Translations under genes and position numbers: made by a program
Shown: positions 9,558-21,300 of the stretch, piece by piece
Position numbering within the stretch: position 1 is the stretch's first letter
Layout: the number at the start of each line of letters is the position of its first letter
Origin: an uncultured Clostridia bacterium
GTDB lineage: Bacteria > Bacillota > Clostridia > TANB77 > CAG-508
DNA: 64,000 nucleotides
Reading direction: 5' to 3'
NCBI GenBank assembly: GCA_947632035.1
Contig: CANRNR010000007.1
Location: 1-64,000, forward strand
Notes under the pieces: generated by a model
The model's input: the letters and a program-made list of their open reading frames with translations, nothing else
Database searches by the model: none
Told to the model about the DNA's origin: nothing

Positions 9558-9995
9558 ATGGAAATATTCACCTTATTAGAAACTTTAGAAGATTTATTAG
9601 AAAAAAGTAGGAATGTACCTTTTTCTGGTAAATGTATTGTGGACAAGGAAGAATTACTAGACATTATTAAGGAAATTAGGTTAAAGCTACCTGAAGAATT
9701 GAAACAAGCAAAATGGGTAAAAGAAGAAAGACAAAGAATATTAGTTGAAGCTCAAAATGAAGCTGATGAAATAATTAAAGAAGCTGAAAATAGAATAATA
9801 TCTATGATAGACGAACATGAAATAACAAGAAAAGCATATGAAAAGAAAGTAGAAATTATTGAAACAGCAAATGAAATGTCACGTGAAATATCAAAAGGAA
9901 CAAAAGATTATGCTGATGGTGTCTTATCTGGCATTGAAGTTGCACTTCAAGATGCTTTAAGAGTAATTCAAGAAAACAGAAAAGAACTAAAATAA
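9558..9995 (+). CDS. conserved coiled-coil (ATP synthase subunit B-like) protein
   Basis: Charged coiled-coil ORF downstream of rsmD. Confidence 0.7.
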   Translation: MEIFTLLETLEDLLEKSRNVPFSGKCIVDKEELLDIIKEIRLKLPEELKQAKWVKEERQRILVEAQNEADEIIKEAENRIISMIDEHEITRKAYEKKVEIIETANEMSREISKGTKDYADGVLSGIEVALQDALRVIQENRKELK

Positions 9996-10113
9996 AGTAT
10001 GAAAATCTAAAAAATAGTAAATAGCGATTAAATGAAATTAATAAGAAATTAATAAAAAACTTAAATATATATTAAAACAAAAATATAAAACCTAAATAGA
10101 ATTTTCGGAAAAA

Positions 10114-10153
10114 CAGTGGACGGAAATTGGATTTCCGAAACCACTATTTTTTT
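10114..10153 (+). terminator. terminator
   Basis: AGTGG-A-CGGAAA ... TTTCCG-AA-ACCACT then T7. Confidence 0.7.
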
Positions 10154-10280
10154 GCTCACAACAATAAAATTGAAGAAACAAAATAAAAAAACTTTAGATA
10201 AAATTGAAACTTAAACATTATTAGGGCTTAGATAAAAATGAGAAACATTTTAAACAAAAGCGAATTGGGAGGTAATAACT

Positions 10281-12719
10281 TTGGCAAGAAGAAAAAAGAA
10301 AAATCAAGTAGATAAAAATGTAGCAGTAGTAGTTTTAGTACTAGTAAGTATTCTACTAATGCTTTTAATATATACAAAATCTGGTAATATGGGACAGTTC
10401 TTAAGCCCATTACTTGGTGGAATTATGGGCTTCATTAAATACATAATTCCAATAGGAACCCTGCTTATTGCAGTATATATGGCACACAATGATAGAGAAT
10501 ACATGATGGGAAAATTAGTGCAATACACTATTTTCTTAATATGCATTTCTGCAATGCTTAGTGTATTTCAAGTAAGTAATGGAAACCTTCAAATAGAAAA
10601 TAAGGAATTTTCAGATATTTTAGAAGATGCCTATACCCTAGGAGAAAAAAATATAGGTGGTGGTGTAGTAGGTACAGTTATTGCACTTCCTATTATAAGT
10701 GCATTAGGTGAAACAGGTGCAGCAATTTTAGCAGTAGGTGTTTCTATAATATTATTAGTATTCATTTTTGGAATAAGACCAGCAGAACTACTTAGCAACT
10801 TCTTAGATACTATGGCGGAAAGACGAGAAGAAAGAAAAGAAGACATGAGAAGTAGAAATGAAGAAAGAAAAGCACAAATGGCAGAAGCAAGAAGTGAAAT
10901 CAAGGCAGGAGATAGAATGGAGTCAAAAAGAGAAAGACGCCTAAGAGAAAGAGAAGAAGCAGAAAGACTAGCTACTCCACTTGCTAATCAATTAAGTATA
11001 GATTTAGATGAAGATGATAATAAGCCTAAATATGATCACGAGGATGATGAGCTAGATATTCCATTCTTTGGAGGTTTTGGAAAGAAAAAGGCTAAAGCAG
11101 AAGTGGCACAAGAAGCAGATAAAGTGCCAGCACAAGAGCAAAGCTCTCCAGATGTTATAGATGCAAATTTATTTAAACAAGTAGAAGAAGAAAAAGAAGA
11201 CAAAGTAAAAGAAGTGCTACAACTAGAGCATACAATAACAGAAGAGGATGAAAACTATGAATTCCCACCAGTACAATTATTAAGTGAAGCAGACAAGAAA
11301 ATAAATAAAGGTGGAAAGAAAAATGTGGCAGATACAGCAACAAAACTTCAAAAAACACTATATAGTTTTGGCGTTTCTGCAAAAGTAGAAAATGTGTCTG
11401 TTGGACCTGCAATTACAAGATATGAGCTAAAACCAGCAGAGGGTGTAAGAGTTAGCAAAATTGCAAACTTAGCAGATGATATAGCACTAAACTTAGCAGC
11501 AGAAAGCATACGTATTGAAGCACCAATTCCAGGAAAACAAGCAGTAGGAATTGAAATTCCAAACAAAGAAAATGAAATGGTACATTTTAGAGAAATAATA
11601 GAATCAGATAGCTTTATAGACCATAAATCAAAACTTGCATTTGGACTTGGAAAAGACGTAGCAGGTGAACCAGTAGTAACAGATATTGCAAAAATGCCAC
11701 ACGTTTTAATTGCTGGTGCAACAGGTTCTGGAAAGAGTGTATGTATTAACACTTTGATTTCAAGTATTTTATACAAAGCAAAACCAAATGAAGTAAAGTT
11801 ACTTATGGTTGACCCAAAAGTAGTAGAGCTTTCAGTATATAACGGAATACCACACTTACTTATTCCAGTAGTTACAGACCCTAAAAAAGCAGCAGGTGCT
11901 TTAGCATGGGCAGTACAAGAAATGGAAAATCGTTATCAATTATTTGCAACAAAAGGTGTTAGAGATATTAAAGGCTACAATGAAATAGCACAAAAGGAAG
12001 ATACAGGAATTCTTCCACAAATAGTAATTATAATAGACGAGCTTGCAGATTTAATGATGGTTGCATCTAAAGATGTAGAAGATTCAATCTGCCGTTTAGC
12101 ACAAAAAGCAAGAGCTGCAGGAATGCACTTAGTAATTGCAACACAAAGACCATCTGTTGATGTAATCACAGGTATTATCAAAGCAAACATTCCATCAAGA
12201 ATTTCTTTTGCAGTTTCTTCACAAGTAGACTCAAGAACAATTCTAGATATGGTAGGAGCAGAAAAATTACTTGGAAAAGGAGATATGCTATTCTATCCAG
12301 CAGGTTCTCCTAAGCCTACTAGAATTCAAGGAGCTTTTGTATCAGATAAAGAAGTAGAAAAAATAGTAGACTTTATCAAATCAAAAGGTGAAGTTACATA
12401 TAATGAAGATATTATGGAGCAAATAGAAAATGCAAATAAAACAGATAAAGACTTAGAAGCAGAACAAGCAGAAGATGACGGAACAGACCCATTACTAATG
12501 GAAGCAATAGATACAGTAGTAGAAACAAAACAAGCCTCAACATCATTTATACAAAGAAGATTTAAAGTAGGTTATGCAAGAGCAGGAAGAATTATAGACC
12601 AAATGGAAGAAAGAGGAGTTATTTCAGGCTATCAAGGAAGCAAACCAAGAGAAGTTTTAATGTCTAAAGAAAGATGGCAAGAACTAAAAATGTCACAAAG
12701 TGCAAGTGAGCAAGAGTAA
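10281..12719 (+). CDS. ftsK: DNA translocase FtsK/SpoIIIE
   Basis: 4TM N-terminus; GATGSGKSVCINTLI; PSVDVITGIIKANIPSRISFAVSSQVDSRTILD; C-terminal gamma-like domain. Confidence 0.96.
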   Translation: MARRKKKNQVDKNVAVVVLVLVSILLMLLIYTKSGNMGQFLSPLLGGIMGFIKYIIPIGTLLIAVYMAHNDREYMMGKLVQYTIFLICISAMLSVFQVSNGNLQIENKEFSDILEDAYTLGEKNIGGGVVGTVIALPIISALGETGAAILAVGVSIILLVFIFGIRPAELLSNFLDTMAERREERKEDMRSRNEERKAQMAEARSEIKAGDRMESKRERRLREREEAERLATPLANQLSIDLDEDDNKPKYDHEDDELDIPFFGGFGKKKAKAEVAQEADKVPAQEQSSPDVIDANLFKQVEEEKEDKVKEVLQLEHTITEEDENYEFPPVQLLSEADKKINKGGKKNVADTATKLQKTLYSFGVSAKVENVSVGPAITRYELKPAEGVRVSKIANLADDIALNLAAESIRIEAPIPGKQAVGIEIPNKENEMVHFREIIESDSFIDHKSKLAFGLGKDVAGEPVVTDIAKMPHVLIAGATGSGKSVCINTLISSILYKAKPNEVKLLMVDPKVVELSVYNGIPHLLIPVVTDPKKAAGALAWAVQEMENRYQLFATKGVRDIKGYNEIAQKEDTGILPQIVIIIDELADLMMVASKDVEDSICRLAQKARAAGMHLVIATQRPSVDVITGIIKANIPSRISFAVSSQVDSRTILDMVGAEKLLGKGDMLFYPAGSPKPTRIQGAFVSDKEVEKIVDFIKSKGEVTYNEDIMEQIENANKTDKDLEAEQAEDDGTDPLLMEAIDTVVETKQASTSFIQRRFKVGYARAGRIIDQMEERGVISGYQGSKPREVLMSKERWQELKMSQSASEQE

Positions 12720-12744
12720 ACTTAAATTTTTCTAATATAAAATA

Positions 12745-12834
12745 AGTGACTTTACTTGAAATTTGCTGTCGCAACATAAATGTTGCTCCAAACGCGCTTC
12801 GCTTGAACGCTGCGCATTTCTGCGTAAAGTCACT
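12745..12834 (+). ncRNA. structured intergenic hairpin element copy A (terminator-like with conserved core)
   Basis: 11-bp perfect outer stem AGTGACTTTAC/GTAAAGTCACT enclosing GCAACA-TAAA-TGTTGC and a CTCCAAACGCGCTTCGCTTGAACGCTGCGC core; core shared with 43541-43703. Confidence 0.6.
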
Positions 12835-12878
12835 ATATTTTAAACATATAATTAAAACAATAAAAAACTGAAGAAAAG

Positions 12879-14408
12879 GTGAATATGGAAAAAATACGTA
12901 AGATTTATTTAAAAGATTATACAAATGCTTTGGAGAAGGTTTTGGAGAAAAAGAATTTCTCAATCGAGACCAAAAACCTTCTTTTAAGTATGTTTTATAA
13001 AATTGAAAATGCGTATCAAGATTATTTAAAAGTAAAAGTAGAAGTATATGATAAAGGCATATTTTTAGAAGATTTAATAGATATTATAGACGTAGAATGT
13101 AATGAAATAGAAATAGTAGATAGTATAAAAGAAGAAATTAAAGGATATATAGTAAAAAAAGAAGAAGGAAAAATCATATCAATAGGAAGCGAATTTACTT
13201 TACTAAATGCTTTAATAGAATTAGGACAAGAAACAATTTGCATGCCAGAAGAAGAAAACATTTTACAAGAGCCAATTACATATTTTATAAATTTAGGAAT
13301 GAGAATGCATCAATCAGAAATAATAAGAGACTTTAATGGTTGGTCATGGGAAATTATTTTAAAAGATATTACAGATATAGAAATGAACATATATTTCCAA
13401 ACATTTTTATACTTACTAGGATATGAGTTTATAGATGAATGGCAACAAAACGATACAAACTTAGCAGACTATATAATATTAGCTTATGAAAAATTAAAGC
13501 AAGACTTTGGAGAAGAAAGAGCAAAAACTTTAATGCAGTTATTCTGCAAGTTATCAATCGAAGCAATATCAAAAGTAAGCAAAGAACAAGCTGAATTTTG
13601 GAAAGAGAGAAAAAAAGAAGCTAAATCAGAACTAGAAAAATTAAATAACAAGGAAAGTTATTTAGAAGGCATAACAGAGGAAAAGAAAGAATTAAATAAA
13701 AAAATAGATAAAATAGATAAGATGATTAACAATAAAGAAGGCTTAGAAAAAGAATACAAAAAGAGAAACGAAAAATTACCAAATAAAGAAAAAATATTTA
13801 GCATTAGACATTTAGTAAATATGCTAGAAGAAGAAAGACTTGAATATGTAAAACAAATAAAAAAGTGTAATGATTTAATAGATCCAAAAGGTTATGTAGC
13901 ACGTAAAGAAATTCTAAATATAAGAAATGAATTTTTAGAAACACTAAATATAACTGGTGAAAATAGTGAAAACATAGACATATCAAATTTATTTCTAGAA
14001 TGTTTCCAAATAAAAATATCAAAAGCGCAAACAAGGCAAGAAATTATTTCATATTTTTATATATTAAGATATTATGGTTTTCTAATATATAATTCTGAAG
14101 GAGAAAACTTAAAACGAAAAGCAAATTTAAAAGAACTTTTTGAAAAAGTAACAATACTACTTATAGAAAAAGCAAACAAATTAAATGCTATAGAAGAAGT
14201 AACAGATGATACACAAACAAATAATAAAATAGTAAAGAAACTTTTTAATAGCAAAATGATAGACCTAAATAATCTTGTAATAGAAACTAAAGTAGTAGAT
14301 GGAACATTAGTTGTAGAGTACTATGATACTAATATATTAGAAAGCAGTTATGAAATTGAATGTGGAAAAACTATTAAGCTAAAAAAGAAAACTAAGTTAT
14401 TTACCTAA
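12879..14408 (+). CDS. hypothetical coiled-coil protein (509 aa)
   Basis: Long ORF, central coiled coil; no recognised family. Confidence 0.75.
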   Translation: MNMEKIRKIYLKDYTNALEKVLEKKNFSIETKNLLLSMFYKIENAYQDYLKVKVEVYDKGIFLEDLIDIIDVECNEIEIVDSIKEEIKGYIVKKEEGKIISIGSEFTLLNALIELGQETICMPEEENILQEPITYFINLGMRMHQSEIIRDFNGWSWEIILKDITDIEMNIYFQTFLYLLGYEFIDEWQQNDTNLADYIILAYEKLKQDFGEERAKTLMQLFCKLSIEAISKVSKEQAEFWKERKKEAKSELEKLNNKESYLEGITEEKKELNKKIDKIDKMINNKEGLEKEYKKRNEKLPNKEKIFSIRHLVNMLEEERLEYVKQIKKCNDLIDPKGYVARKEILNIRNEFLETLNITGENSENIDISNLFLECFQIKISKAQTRQEIISYFYILRYYGFLIYNSEGENLKRKANLKELFEKVTILLIEKANKLNAIEEVTDDTQTNNKIVKKLFNSKMIDLNNLVIETKVVDGTLVVEYYDTNILESSYEIECGKTIKLKKKTKLFT

Positions 14409-14526
14409 TGAATTGTACTTAAACCAAATGAAACATTAAGTAAGGTTCAAAATAAAAATTAAAACACTATAAGGACAAAAATAAAACACTAGAAAAATTA
14501 AAAAACTCAGAAAGGAAAAAGAAAAT

Positions 14527-16179
14527 ATGAAAATTACTTTTTTAGGTGCAACAAGAACTGTAACAGGTTCTAATTTCTTAGTAGAAGGAGCAGGCAAAAA
14601 ATTCCTAGTTGATTGTGGAATGTACCAAGGCAGTAACAAAGAAGAAGGAAAAAACCACGAACCATTTGATTTTAACGTAAATGAAATTGACTTTATGTTA
14701 TTAACACATGCACACATAGACCACTCAGGAAGAATACCTAAGTTATACACAGAAGGCTATAGAAACCCAATATTTGCAACAAAAGCAACTGTTGACTTAT
14801 GCTCTATAATGCTTCCAGATAGTGGACATATACAAGAACAAGAAATTGAGTGGAGAAACAGAAAAAGAATGAGGGAAGGAAAGCCAGCACTTCCACCACT
14901 TTATACAGCACAAGATGCAATAAACACCATGGAAATTTTTAAACCCGTAGAATATGATGAAATAATTGAAATAGATCCTAACATCCATGTTCGTTTTAAT
15001 GATGCAGGACATATGCTAGGCTCAGCAATTATTGAAATTTGGGTAACAGAAGATGGAAAGCAAACTAAAGCCGTATTCACAGGAGATTTAGGAAACAATG
15101 ATATACCACTTCTTTCATCTCCAACAATGATAGATAATACAGATTATTTAGTAATGGAATCTACATATGGTTCAAGGCTACATTTAAGAAATGATGATAA
15201 AGCAAATCTATTTCTAGATATTGTTGCAGAAACTTTAGATAAAGGTGGAACAGTAGTAATTCCATCATTTGCAGTAGGAAGAACACAAGAAATATTGTAT
15301 GAACTAAATGGTTTAAAAGGAAAACAAGATGATGAAGAGTTTAAAAGAAAGTATAAAACTTTAATGAGTGCACCTGTATATGTTGATAGCCCACTTGCAA
15401 TTTCAGCAACAGAAATATTTAGAAAAAATGCAAATCTATTTGATGAAGAAACACAAGCACTTATTCAGTCAGGAGATAATCCACTAGAATTTCCTGGGCT
15501 TCAATTTACAAGAACAGCTGATGAATCAAAAGCATTAAATGAAAAAAATGAATCTGCAATTATAATCTCAGCAAGTGGTATGTGTGAGGTAGGAAGAATT
15601 AAGCATCATTTAAAACACCATTTGTGGGACCCTAATAGCACCATTTTGTTTGTTGGTTACCAAGCACCAGGAACTTTAGGAAGAAGACTAGTAGAAGGCG
15701 AGAAAATGGTAAAAATCTTTGGTGAAGAAATTGCGGTAAATGCTAGAATAGAGTACATAGAAGGTTACTCAGGTCATGCAGACCAAGAATGGTTATTAAA
15801 CTTCATATATTCATTTATCACAAAACCAAAGCATATATTTTTAGTGCATGGTGAACCAGATAGCCAAGAAGTGCTAAAACGAAAAATTACAGAAACTATA
15901 GAAATTCCAGTAACAATTCCAGAATATGGTCAAACATACACTTTGGATGAAACATTAAAGATGGAACAAACAGTACAAGTAAAAGAAGAAGAAAATGTTA
16001 TAGAAAAACGAGACATTCTAGGCAAAATAAATACATTAAAACAAGAACTACAAGATATGGAAAATATAGTAAAAGAAGAGTACTTAACAGAGGAAACAAC
16101 AGACGGAGATATAAGTTTATTAAAACTAAGATTAAATGAAATAGAAGAACAAATTGTAAGAATAGTGGAGAAAAATTAA
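14527..16179 (+). CDS. MBL-fold beta-CASP RNA hydrolase-like protein
   Basis: LTHAHIDHSGRIP, AVFTGDLGN, SFAVGRTQEILYEL, SASGMCEVGRI, YSGHADQEWL, FLVHGEPDSQ. Confidence 0.93.
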   Translation: MKITFLGATRTVTGSNFLVEGAGKKFLVDCGMYQGSNKEEGKNHEPFDFNVNEIDFMLLTHAHIDHSGRIPKLYTEGYRNPIFATKATVDLCSIMLPDSGHIQEQEIEWRNRKRMREGKPALPPLYTAQDAINTMEIFKPVEYDEIIEIDPNIHVRFNDAGHMLGSAIIEIWVTEDGKQTKAVFTGDLGNNDIPLLSSPTMIDNTDYLVMESTYGSRLHLRNDDKANLFLDIVAETLDKGGTVVIPSFAVGRTQEILYELNGLKGKQDDEEFKRKYKTLMSAPVYVDSPLAISATEIFRKNANLFDEETQALIQSGDNPLEFPGLQFTRTADESKALNEKNESAIIISASGMCEVGRIKHHLKHHLWDPNSTILFVGYQAPGTLGRRLVEGEKMVKIFGEEIAVNARIEYIEGYSGHADQEWLLNFIYSFITKPKHIFLVHGEPDSQEVLKRKITETIEIPVTIPEYGQTYTLDETLKMEQTVQVKEEENVIEKRDILGKINTLKQELQDMENIVKEEYLTEETTDGDISLLKLRLNEIEEQIVRIVEKN

Positions 16180-16253
16180 CTATAAAAATAAGCTACCAAA
16201 ATATTTAATTATAAGTTACTAATAAATAATAAAAATAATAGAGGGAGAAACCA

Positions 16254-18197
16254 ATGAGAAATAAGTATGATAATTATGCCATAATAGGTGGAAAAAACAT
16301 AACAGCAAGCTATACTAGAACGGGAGAATTATTAAGAGTGATGTATCCATCACCAGACTTCAAAAGCTGGGTAGATGAATATAAAACAGGAATAAAGATT
16401 AATGATTCTGGTTTAATCTATTTACATGAAGATATAAATAATCAATACTATCAATATTACACAGAGAATACTAATATATTAAACACAGAAATTATAAATA
16501 CATATTTTCAATTACATATAAAGCAAACAGACCTATGCTTATTAAAAGAAAATATACTTGTTAAGAAATATAAATTTGAAAATAGAAACTCAATCGACTT
16601 AAATGTAAATTTCTTAATTCATGCAAAATTACTATCAGACTATAATAATATGGTAGGTTCAAAAATAAAAGGAAACACTCTTATACAATATTGTCATGAC
16701 TACACAATGTACACCTTTTCAAAAACGCCACTACTTAGCTATCAATTAAATGACACAAAGGAAAATATTTCAAGTGGAGAAATACAAGATAAAGACTATA
16801 TTGGAATGTCATCAGATTCTAGCGTTAGCTATAATATAGGTTTATTAAAACCAGGAGAAAAAAGAGAATTAGTAGTATATTTGTACTTTAGAGATAATAA
16901 TATAAAAGTGACAGAAGAAGAACTAGAAAAGCAAATTGTACAAATAACCAAAATGGATATTGAAAAAGAAGAACAAAATGTAGAAAAATACTGGAATAAA
17001 TATGTTAAAGAACATTTATCCATTCCATTATTACCTGACACAACATTATATAATAAGAAGATAAATAAAATTTATCAAAGAAGCATTTTACTATTTCCAC
17101 TATTGATAAATGCAGAAACAGGCGGAATTTCAGCAGCCGTAGAAGTGGATGAAGAAAGAAGTGAATGTGGAAGGTATAGCTATTGCTGGCCTAGGGATGC
17201 AGTATTTGTTACAAAAGCATTAGATGCAATAAAAATGACAAAAGAAGCAGAAAAATTCTATAAAGTATTTTGCAAAGAAACACAAAGTAAAAACGGAATG
17301 TGGGAGCAAAGATTCTATACGGATGGAAGACTAGCACCTTGTTGGGGCTACCAAATAGACGAAACAGCAAGTGTTATATATGGAGTATATGAACATTATA
17401 AATCCGTAAAAGAAACTAAGTTTTTAAAAGACACATATAAAATGTGTGAAAATGCAACTAAGTTCTTAGAAATATACCTAGACAACATTTTAGGAACAAA
17501 AGATGAATCAGATGTAGTAAAAAAAGAAATAGAAGAAGCATATCATACAGAAGAAAGGAATAAATTACCAGTAAGTTATGATTTATGGGAAATGCATGAG
17601 GGAGTACATTTGTATTCACTATCTGCAATATACTCAGCATTTGGAGCAATGCTAGAAATACACAAAATATTAAAGCCAGAATATGAACAAAAAAATCGTT
17701 TAAAAGTAGAAGCGATGAACAAGCTAGAAGCTAGAATTATTAAATATCAAGACGAAATAAAAAAATACATATTAGAAAACTTATATGATGAAGAAACAAA
17801 AACATTCCTTAGAAACTTAAATGACAAACAAACAGATATAAGTGAGTTGGGAATTGTAGTTCCTTTTAGCATCTTTTCACCAAGTGAAAAAAAGGTACAA
17901 AACACAGTAGAAAAAATAAATCTAACACTTAGAACATATACCGGAGGATACTTAAGATTTGAAGGTGACCATTATAAAGGTGGAAAGAATCCATGGATAA
18001 TATCTACCTTGTGGATGGCAATGTACCATAAAGCCTTAGGGGAACACAAAAAAGAAAAAGAATGTATCGAATTTGTAATAAATTCAGCAAACGAACACGG
18101 GTTCTTACCAGAGCAAGCCGAAAATGCTACTCCATCAAATGGTTGGGTAAATGGACTTGCATGGAGCCACGGAATGTTCATTTTAACGCTTTTGTAA
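16254..18197 (+). CDS. glycoside hydrolase family 15-like (glucoamylase-type)
   Basis: YSYCWPRDAVFVTKALD, LPVSYDLWEMHEGVHLYSLSAIYSAFGAM, GGKNPWIISTLWMAMY. Confidence 0.88.
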   Translation: MRNKYDNYAIIGGKNITASYTRTGELLRVMYPSPDFKSWVDEYKTGIKINDSGLIYLHEDINNQYYQYYTENTNILNTEIINTYFQLHIKQTDLCLLKENILVKKYKFENRNSIDLNVNFLIHAKLLSDYNNMVGSKIKGNTLIQYCHDYTMYTFSKTPLLSYQLNDTKENISSGEIQDKDYIGMSSDSSVSYNIGLLKPGEKRELVVYLYFRDNNIKVTEEELEKQIVQITKMDIEKEEQNVEKYWNKYVKEHLSIPLLPDTTLYNKKINKIYQRSILLFPLLINAETGGISAAVEVDEERSECGRYSYCWPRDAVFVTKALDAIKMTKEAEKFYKVFCKETQSKNGMWEQRFYTDGRLAPCWGYQIDETASVIYGVYEHYKSVKETKFLKDTYKMCENATKFLEIYLDNILGTKDESDVVKKEIEEAYHTEERNKLPVSYDLWEMHEGVHLYSLSAIYSAFGAMLEIHKILKPEYEQKNRLKVEAMNKLEARIIKYQDEIKKYILENLYDEETKTFLRNLNDKQTDISELGIVVPFSIFSPSEKKVQNTVEKINLTLRTYTGGYLRFEGDHYKGGKNPWIISTLWMAMYHKALGEHKKEKECIEFVINSANEHGFLPEQAENATPSNGWVNGLAWSHGMFILTLL

Positions 18198-18334
18198 AGC
18201 GCTGAAAAAAAAGGAAAAATGTCAAAAAAATGTCAAAAAAATTGTTGACAAACATATAATTTAATGCTATAAATATATACAGAATTGCTATTCTAAAAAT
18301 AACAAACCATAAAAAAAGAAGGAGGAATATTATA

Positions 18335-21300
18335 ATGGTACATAAAAAGTTATTAAAAAGCAGTTTAGTTATTATGCTAGTTGTAGCAATGCTCTTTTCA
18401 ACTGTAGCAGTTTTACAAAGAGTATTCGCTAGCGAAGAAGGTTGGACAGCAAGTGCTCATGTCCAAGACATAGGATGGATGGATGCAGTATCAAATATAC
18501 CTGTATTAAGTGCAAAACCATCTGATGATGCTACACCAGTAGCAGTTATAGGAACAACAGGAGAAGCTAAAAGATTAGAAGCTCTTGATATTAACGTTCC
18601 TGAAGGTGTTACATTAGAATATAGAGCACATGTCGCAGAAGATGGATGGGAACAAGGATGGAGAACAGCTGACGACAAAGTTATAAGTAAAAATGCTACA
18701 AGCGCAGATGCTACTGAAACAGATAAAACAGTAGTAGGAACAGTAAACCAATATAAAAGAATGGAAGCTGTACAAATTGCTGTATCTGGTGAAGGCGTAG
18801 CAAATTATGAAGTATACTATAGAGCACATGTTGCAGAAAATGGATGGTTACCATGGGTAAAAGCATCTACTACAACAGAAAATGCTGACGAAGCTGGATT
18901 CGCTGGAACAACAGGTGAATACAGACAAATGGAAGCATTAGAAATAGTATTAGTTCATATTAATCATACTTATGATTATGTAAACAATGAAGATGGAACA
19001 CATACAGGAACATGTACTGTTTGTGGTGCCACAGTAACAGAAAATCATGAAAAAGAATTAGGAGAAACAACAGAAGCAGGTCATACATGGAACTGCACAA
19101 AATGTGACTTTTGCGAAGTAGAAGATCATAACTTCACATATGGTTATGATGAAGAAAAAAATGAATATACAAAAACTTGTGGAGTATGTGGTTTTGTAGG
19201 AACAGACGAAGAAAAACATATTTTAGTAGATGCAAAAGCAAAAGCTGAAGCAAAAATTGATGAGTTCGTTGGAACATTAAACACAACAGATTATTCTGAA
19301 GAAAATATGCAAAAAATATTAGAAATAATAAACGAATCTTCTAATAAATTACATGATGCAACTACACCAGAAGAGGCTGCAAAAGTGGCTGATGAAGTGA
19401 TAGAAGCATTGAAAGCTGTTAAGTCAAATTCTCAATTATTAGCAGATGCAAAAGCAGAAGCTGAAGCAAAAATTGACGAATATGTTGGAACATTAGATAC
19501 AACAGATTACTCTGAAGAAAATATGCAAACATTATTAGAAACAATAAACGAAGCTTCTAATAAATTACATGATGCAACTACACCAGAAGAAGCTGCAAAA
19601 GTGGCTGATGAAGTGATAGAGGCATTGAAAGCTGTTAAGTCAAATTCTCAATTATTAGCAGATGCAAAAGCAGAAGCTGAAGCAAAAATTGATGAATATG
19701 TTGGAACATTAGATACAACAGATTATCAAACAAATATGGATGAGTTATTAGATTTATTAAATGAATCCTCTAATAAATTACATGATGCAACTACACCAGA
19801 AGAAGCTGCAAAAGTGGCTGATGAGGTGATAGAAGCATTGAAAGCTGTTAAGTCAGATTCTCAATTATTAGCAGATGCAAAAGCAGGAGCTGAAGCAAAA
19901 ATTGATGAGTTTGTTGGAACATTAAATACAACAGATTACTCTAAAGAAAATATGCAAACATTATTAGAAACAATAAACGAAGCTTCTAATAGATTACATG
20001 ATGCAACTACACCAGAAGAAGCTGCAAAAGTAGCTGAAGATGTAATTGCGAAATTAGATGCTATTGAAACATTTACAGATGTAGCTATAGCTAATGCTTC
20101 TGGTAAGTTATCAGAATTTGTTGAAAATAGTGACTTAAAGAAAACTGTTCCAGGAAGTGATATGGATTATGCTGGAGCAATTTCTGATGCAATAGCAGAA
20201 GCTTATAATAAAATAAATAGTTCTGAATCAGTTGACGCTGTAGATGCAAAATTAGCAGAAGCTGAAAATGACATATTAAATGCATTAAGAACACAAGTAC
20301 AATTCTACTTAGATACTGTTTACAATCAAGGAAAAGCATACAATGACATGGTTCTTACAGAAACTAAATATAATTTCTACAAAGATAGAATTAATAATGC
20401 AGAATCTATAAGTAATGTAATATTTGAATATGAATATGCATTATCTGATAGATATTCTCTATCAGCTGAACAAGATAGAGGTGTTAAAGAATTAACAGAC
20501 TTTGTTGAAAGCAGTGACTTAAAGAAGACTGTACCAGGAAGCGATATGGATTATGCAGCAGTACTTTCTAGTACAATTGCAGAACAAAATGGTAATGTTC
20601 AATCAGCAGAATCAAGAGAAGCAGTTGATAAAGCTGTAGCAGACGGAAAAGCTTCAATACTAAGTGCATTAAAAGAACAATTAAAATTCTACTTAGATAC
20701 ATTATATAATAATGGAGAAGCATATCAAGATAAGGTTCTAACAGAAGCAAAATATCAAGCATATTTAAGTGGTATTAATGAAGCAGAAACAGTAAAAGAT
20801 GCAATTGATGCTTATGAAAATGCAGAAAGAGAAAGATATAGTCTTTCTGAGAAAATTAGTGAACAAGTAAACAAATTAACAGAATTTGTTGAAAATAGTG
20901 ACTTAAAGAAAACTGTACCAGGAAGTGATATGGATTATGCAGCTACACCTGATATTAATGGTAAAATTGCTGAAGGATACGCATTAATTAATAGTGCAAA
21001 AAATGCTGAAGAAGCAGAAGCAAACTTACAAGCAGCAGAAAATAATATTGCAAAATCAACAAAAGAATATGTTGAATTTTTATTAGATTCTGTTTACAAT
21101 GATGGAAAAGGTTATAGCGACGAAATGAGTTTTCCAAGATTACTTAAAGAAGTTTATGACTTATATAAAAATTTATTGAATTCATGGGAATCATATGATT
21201 TATCAAGTAACAAAGCAATAGAGTTTATAATCAAAACTTATGAAACTGCACTTGGTTATAGAGTAGATGAAGATCAATACAATTGTATAAAGGCTATTCA

